Shown here: positions 7,192 to 8,056 of the stretch, in pieces
Layout of the letters: every line of letters starts with the position of its first letter
Numbering within the stretch: the stretch's first letter is position 1
Origin: Deltaproteobacteria bacterium RBG_13_61_14
Lineage (GTDB): Bacteria; RBG-13-61-14
DNA: 8,056 nt
Direction: 5' to 3'
NCBI GenBank assembly: GCA_001797815.1
Contig: MGQK01000067.1
Span: forward strand, 44,964-53,019
Made by a program: the position numbers and the translations under genes
The notes under the pieces: model-generated
What the model was told of the DNA's origin: nothing
The model's database searches: none
The model's input: the letters and a program-made list of their open reading frames with translations, nothing else

Positions 7192-7217
7192 AAAAAAAGA
7201 GCCACCGGGCCCGGCGG
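7192..7217 (-). terminator. Intrinsic terminator at the end of the candidate sRNA
   Basis: On the minus strand CCGCCG and CGGTGG pair (one G-U wobble) around a GGCC loop (7217-7202), immediately followed by CTC and seven Ts (7198-7192). This is a textbook rho-independent terminator. The nearest upstream protein gene stops at 7585, about 370 bp away, so the terminator probably serves a separate transcript. Confidence 0.75.
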
Positions 7218-7360
7218 AGATGGGGTTGAGGTGGGGATAAGGGTTGATTCGCCGGTTTCCAGATGGCCCATGTCAACGCGAGAGCCAAGCCTCGCGATTT
7301 TCAATTGTTACGGCGATGAGCACTCCAGGGGTCTCTTTCCTGATGCTCATCGTAACTGAT
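7192..7360 (-). ncRNA. Candidate sigma-54-dependent structured small RNA (about 169 nt)
   Basis: The boundaries are the start predicted from the sigma-54 promoter (12 nt past the GC, near 7360) and the terminator U tract. The RNA would fold in three parts. A long 5' hairpin (7307-7356) has arms GATGAGCA/TGCTCATC, extended by GTTAC/GTAAC with a GCC bulge, and capped by an inner CAGG/CCTG stem. A second hairpin (7277-7296) has CGCGAG/CTCGCG with an 8-nt loop. A C-rich unpaired stretch (about 7221-7248, with CCCC, ACCTC and ACCCC) precedes the terminator. C-rich loops in known sRNAs can pair with Shine-Dalgarno sequences. Short frames exist (7273-7350, 25 codons; ATG at 7382, 28 codons) but lack ribosome sites. 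Alternative: a long regulated leader of the gene at 7051. Inference from sequence only. Confidence 0.45.
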
Positions 7361-7370
7361 CGTTAAAGGT

Positions 7371-7386
7371 AGCAATTCATGTGCCA
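7371..7386 (-). promoter_or_regulatory. Near-perfect sigma-54 (-24/-12) promoter
   Basis: Minus strand TGGCAC, five bases, TTGCT: the consensus is TGGCACG-N4-TTGCW, and only the G after TGGCAC differs. GG and GC are exactly one helical turn plus two bases apart, as sigma-54 needs. Just upstream is AATCAA-TGGG-TTC (7391-7403), matching the IHF consensus WATCAA-N4-TTR except for the last base, behind an A/T-rich stretch. A sigma-54 promoter needs an enhancer-binding activator; the palindrome at 7490-7522 is at a suitable distance. Confidence 0.65.
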
Positions 7387-7489
7387 TAATGAACCCATTG
7401 ATTTAATTAGATTTTTAAAACAACCATTGCTAAAAAAGAGCTTTGAAGGTGCCATAAAGGGTCAGCGACTGACAATTTTCGGCAGCTAT

Positions 7490-7522
7490 AACTTAACATG
7501 GGGTCAGACCCCATGTTAAGTT
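7490..7522. repeat. Perfect 33-bp palindrome (REP-like element or activator site)
   Basis: Arms AACTTAACATGGGGTC and its exact complement flank a single central base (7506), a 16-bp arm without mismatch. It lies about 62 bp past the PiT stop codon and has no U tract on either side, so it is not a normal terminator. Two readings: a REP-like palindrome (GGGGTCAGACCCC cores occur near Y1-type transposases in some genomes, from memory), or the upstream activator site of the sigma-54 promoter, 146 bp from its predicted start. No transposase is in view. Confidence 0.75.
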
Positions 7523-7584
7523 GAGGTGCGGTTTAGCCGGATGATCTAAATGCTAGCTGTGGGCTGGGATTCTCGGCCGGTCAA

Positions 7585-8056
7585 TTAGTGGAGCAATACT
7601 TTTTTGGCAAACTCCAAAGCAAGAAAGGCTAATGCAGCAACTAAAGCCGAGCCGGGGATGGTCAGAACCCAGGCCCAGATGATTCGGAGGCTGACGCCCC
7701 AGCGCACCGCGGTCAGGCGCTGGATGGAGCCTACTCCCACGACCGCACCGGTGATGGTGTGGGTGGTGCTGACCGGGATTCCGGCGATGGAGTTGCCGAT
7801 AATGGAGACGGCCGCGGCGAGTTCGGCGCAAAAGCCGCCGACCGGCCGGAGTTTGGTCACCTTCATGCCCAGGGTATTAACCACGCGCCAGCCGCCGGTG
7901 AGAGTGCCAAGCGCGATGGCGGTGTAGCAGGCAAAGATCACCCAGGCCGGGACGTGGAAATCGTTCTGATAATGCGCGGTATAGAGAGCTAGGACGATGA
8001 TGCCCATGGTCTTTTGGGCGTCGTTCATGCCGTGGCCCAGGCTAAAGGCGGCAGAG
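7585..8056 (-). CDS. PiT-family inorganic phosphate transporter, C-terminal part (5' end off window)
   Basis: 156 residues visible, entering from the right edge in frame and ending at TAA 7585-7587. The fragment begins with SLGHGMNDAQKTMG, the PiT repeat signature (GxNDAQK) that lines the substrate path, and contains GGFCAELAAAVSIIGNSIAGIPVSTTHTITGAVVGVG, the second typical motif with the SxTH segment. Four to five hydrophobic membrane segments follow one another (about residues 16-28, 40-57, 79-97, 103-117 and 131-150). PiT proteins import phosphate (or metal-phosphate) in symport with H+ or Na+ across the inner membrane. Genes for PiT often sit with a PhoU-like DUF47 gene, which would be off the window. 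A symbol such as pit was not assigned because only half is visible. Family call very secure. Confidence 0.95.
   Translation of the reverse strand, partial: SAAFSLGHGMNDAQKTMGIIVLALYTAHYQNDFHVPAWVIFACYTAIALGTLTGGWRVVNTLGMKVTKLRPVGGFCAELAAAVSIIGNSIAGIPVSTTHTITGAVVGVGSIQRLTAVRWGVSLRIIWAWVLTIPGSALVAALAFLALEFAKKVLLH

Larger units (their letters stand above)
7124..7584. other. Gene-free intergenic block with regulatory elements
   Basis: No convincing protein gene on either strand. From right to left it contains: an unremarkable stretch after the PiT stop; the 33-bp palindrome; a small GTCAG-CGA-CTGAC hairpin (7461-7473) that repeats GGGTCAG of the palindrome; a weaker -24/-12-like element (7440-7454, TGGCAC then GC at the right spacing); an A/T-rich segment with an IHF-like site; the strong sigma-54 promoter; the candidate sRNA; and its terminator. 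Base composition is visibly more A/T-rich than the flanking genes. Confidence 0.7.

Noticed and set aside
7131-7271. 46-codon minus-strand frame (starts MGHLETGEST, ends EKKWAK), vaguely like a Y1/REP transposase segment
   Set aside because: It contains the intrinsic terminator, has no ribosome site and the resemblance is only a few residues. A decayed transposase relic remains possible but unsupported.
7273-7350. 25-codon minus-strand frame (starts MSIRKETPGV) inside the candidate sRNA
   Set aside because: No Shine-Dalgarno, and the start codon is buried in the 5' hairpin. A dual-function RNA cannot be excluded.
7433-7473. GTCAG hairpin and T6 run as a terminator for the PiT gene
   Set aside because: The stem is only 5 bp and about 20 nt separate it from the T run.
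1-8056. CRISPR arrays, tRNA or rRNA genes, insertion sequences
   Set aside because: No regularly spaced repeats, no cloverleaf or rRNA-like sequence, and no transposase gene was seen on reading both strands.

Overview
The window is a compact bacterial chromosome segment of fairly high G+C with every convincing gene on the minus strand. Taxonomy cannot be fixed from sequence alone. Canonical -24/-12 (sigma-54) promoter architecture, a corrinoid/URO-D-type protein, several secreted peptidase-like proteins and an outer-membrane-barrel-like protein suggest a Gram-negative bacterium, possibly an anaerobe of the Desulfobacterota, Acidobacteriota or Aminicenantes type. That is inference.

Layout in the direction of transcription, from right to left. 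At the right edge is the C-terminal part of a PiT-family phosphate transporter (7585-8056, 5' end off the window). Next comes about 530 bp without a protein gene (7052-7584). It holds a perfect 33-bp palindrome, a near-consensus sigma-54 promoter, a well-folded segment ending in an intrinsic terminator (a candidate sRNA of about 169 nt), and then a separate sigma-70-like promoter for the next gene. That gene encodes an exported beta-rich protein and most likely starts at a TTG codon (6056-7051). A URO-D/MtaA-like protein follows (4654-5823), then chorismate synthase aroC (3410-4480) behind its own likely promoter. Next are an M24 aminopeptidase-P-fold protein (2265-3362), an M28-like membrane-anchored protein (641-2242) and a second, tandem M28-like paralogue running off the left edge (1-572).

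aroC and the three peptidase-fold genes have short gaps (about 47, 22 and 68 bp) and each has its own Shine-Dalgarno sequence, so they could be one transcription unit. Both complete peptidase-like proteins have lost canonical metal ligands: M24 at about four of five positions, and M28 at the Glu-Glu motif and other positions. They may be pseudoenzymes or altered-specificity enzymes. This is read by eye and needs alignment or structure modelling.

The most interesting part is the intergenic block at 7192-7522. Its order is palindrome (possible activator site, centred about 146 bp upstream of the predicted start), IHF-like site, sigma-54 promoter, long 5' hairpin, second hairpin, C-rich single-stranded stretch and terminator. 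This is what an enhancer-dependent regulatory RNA gene would look like.
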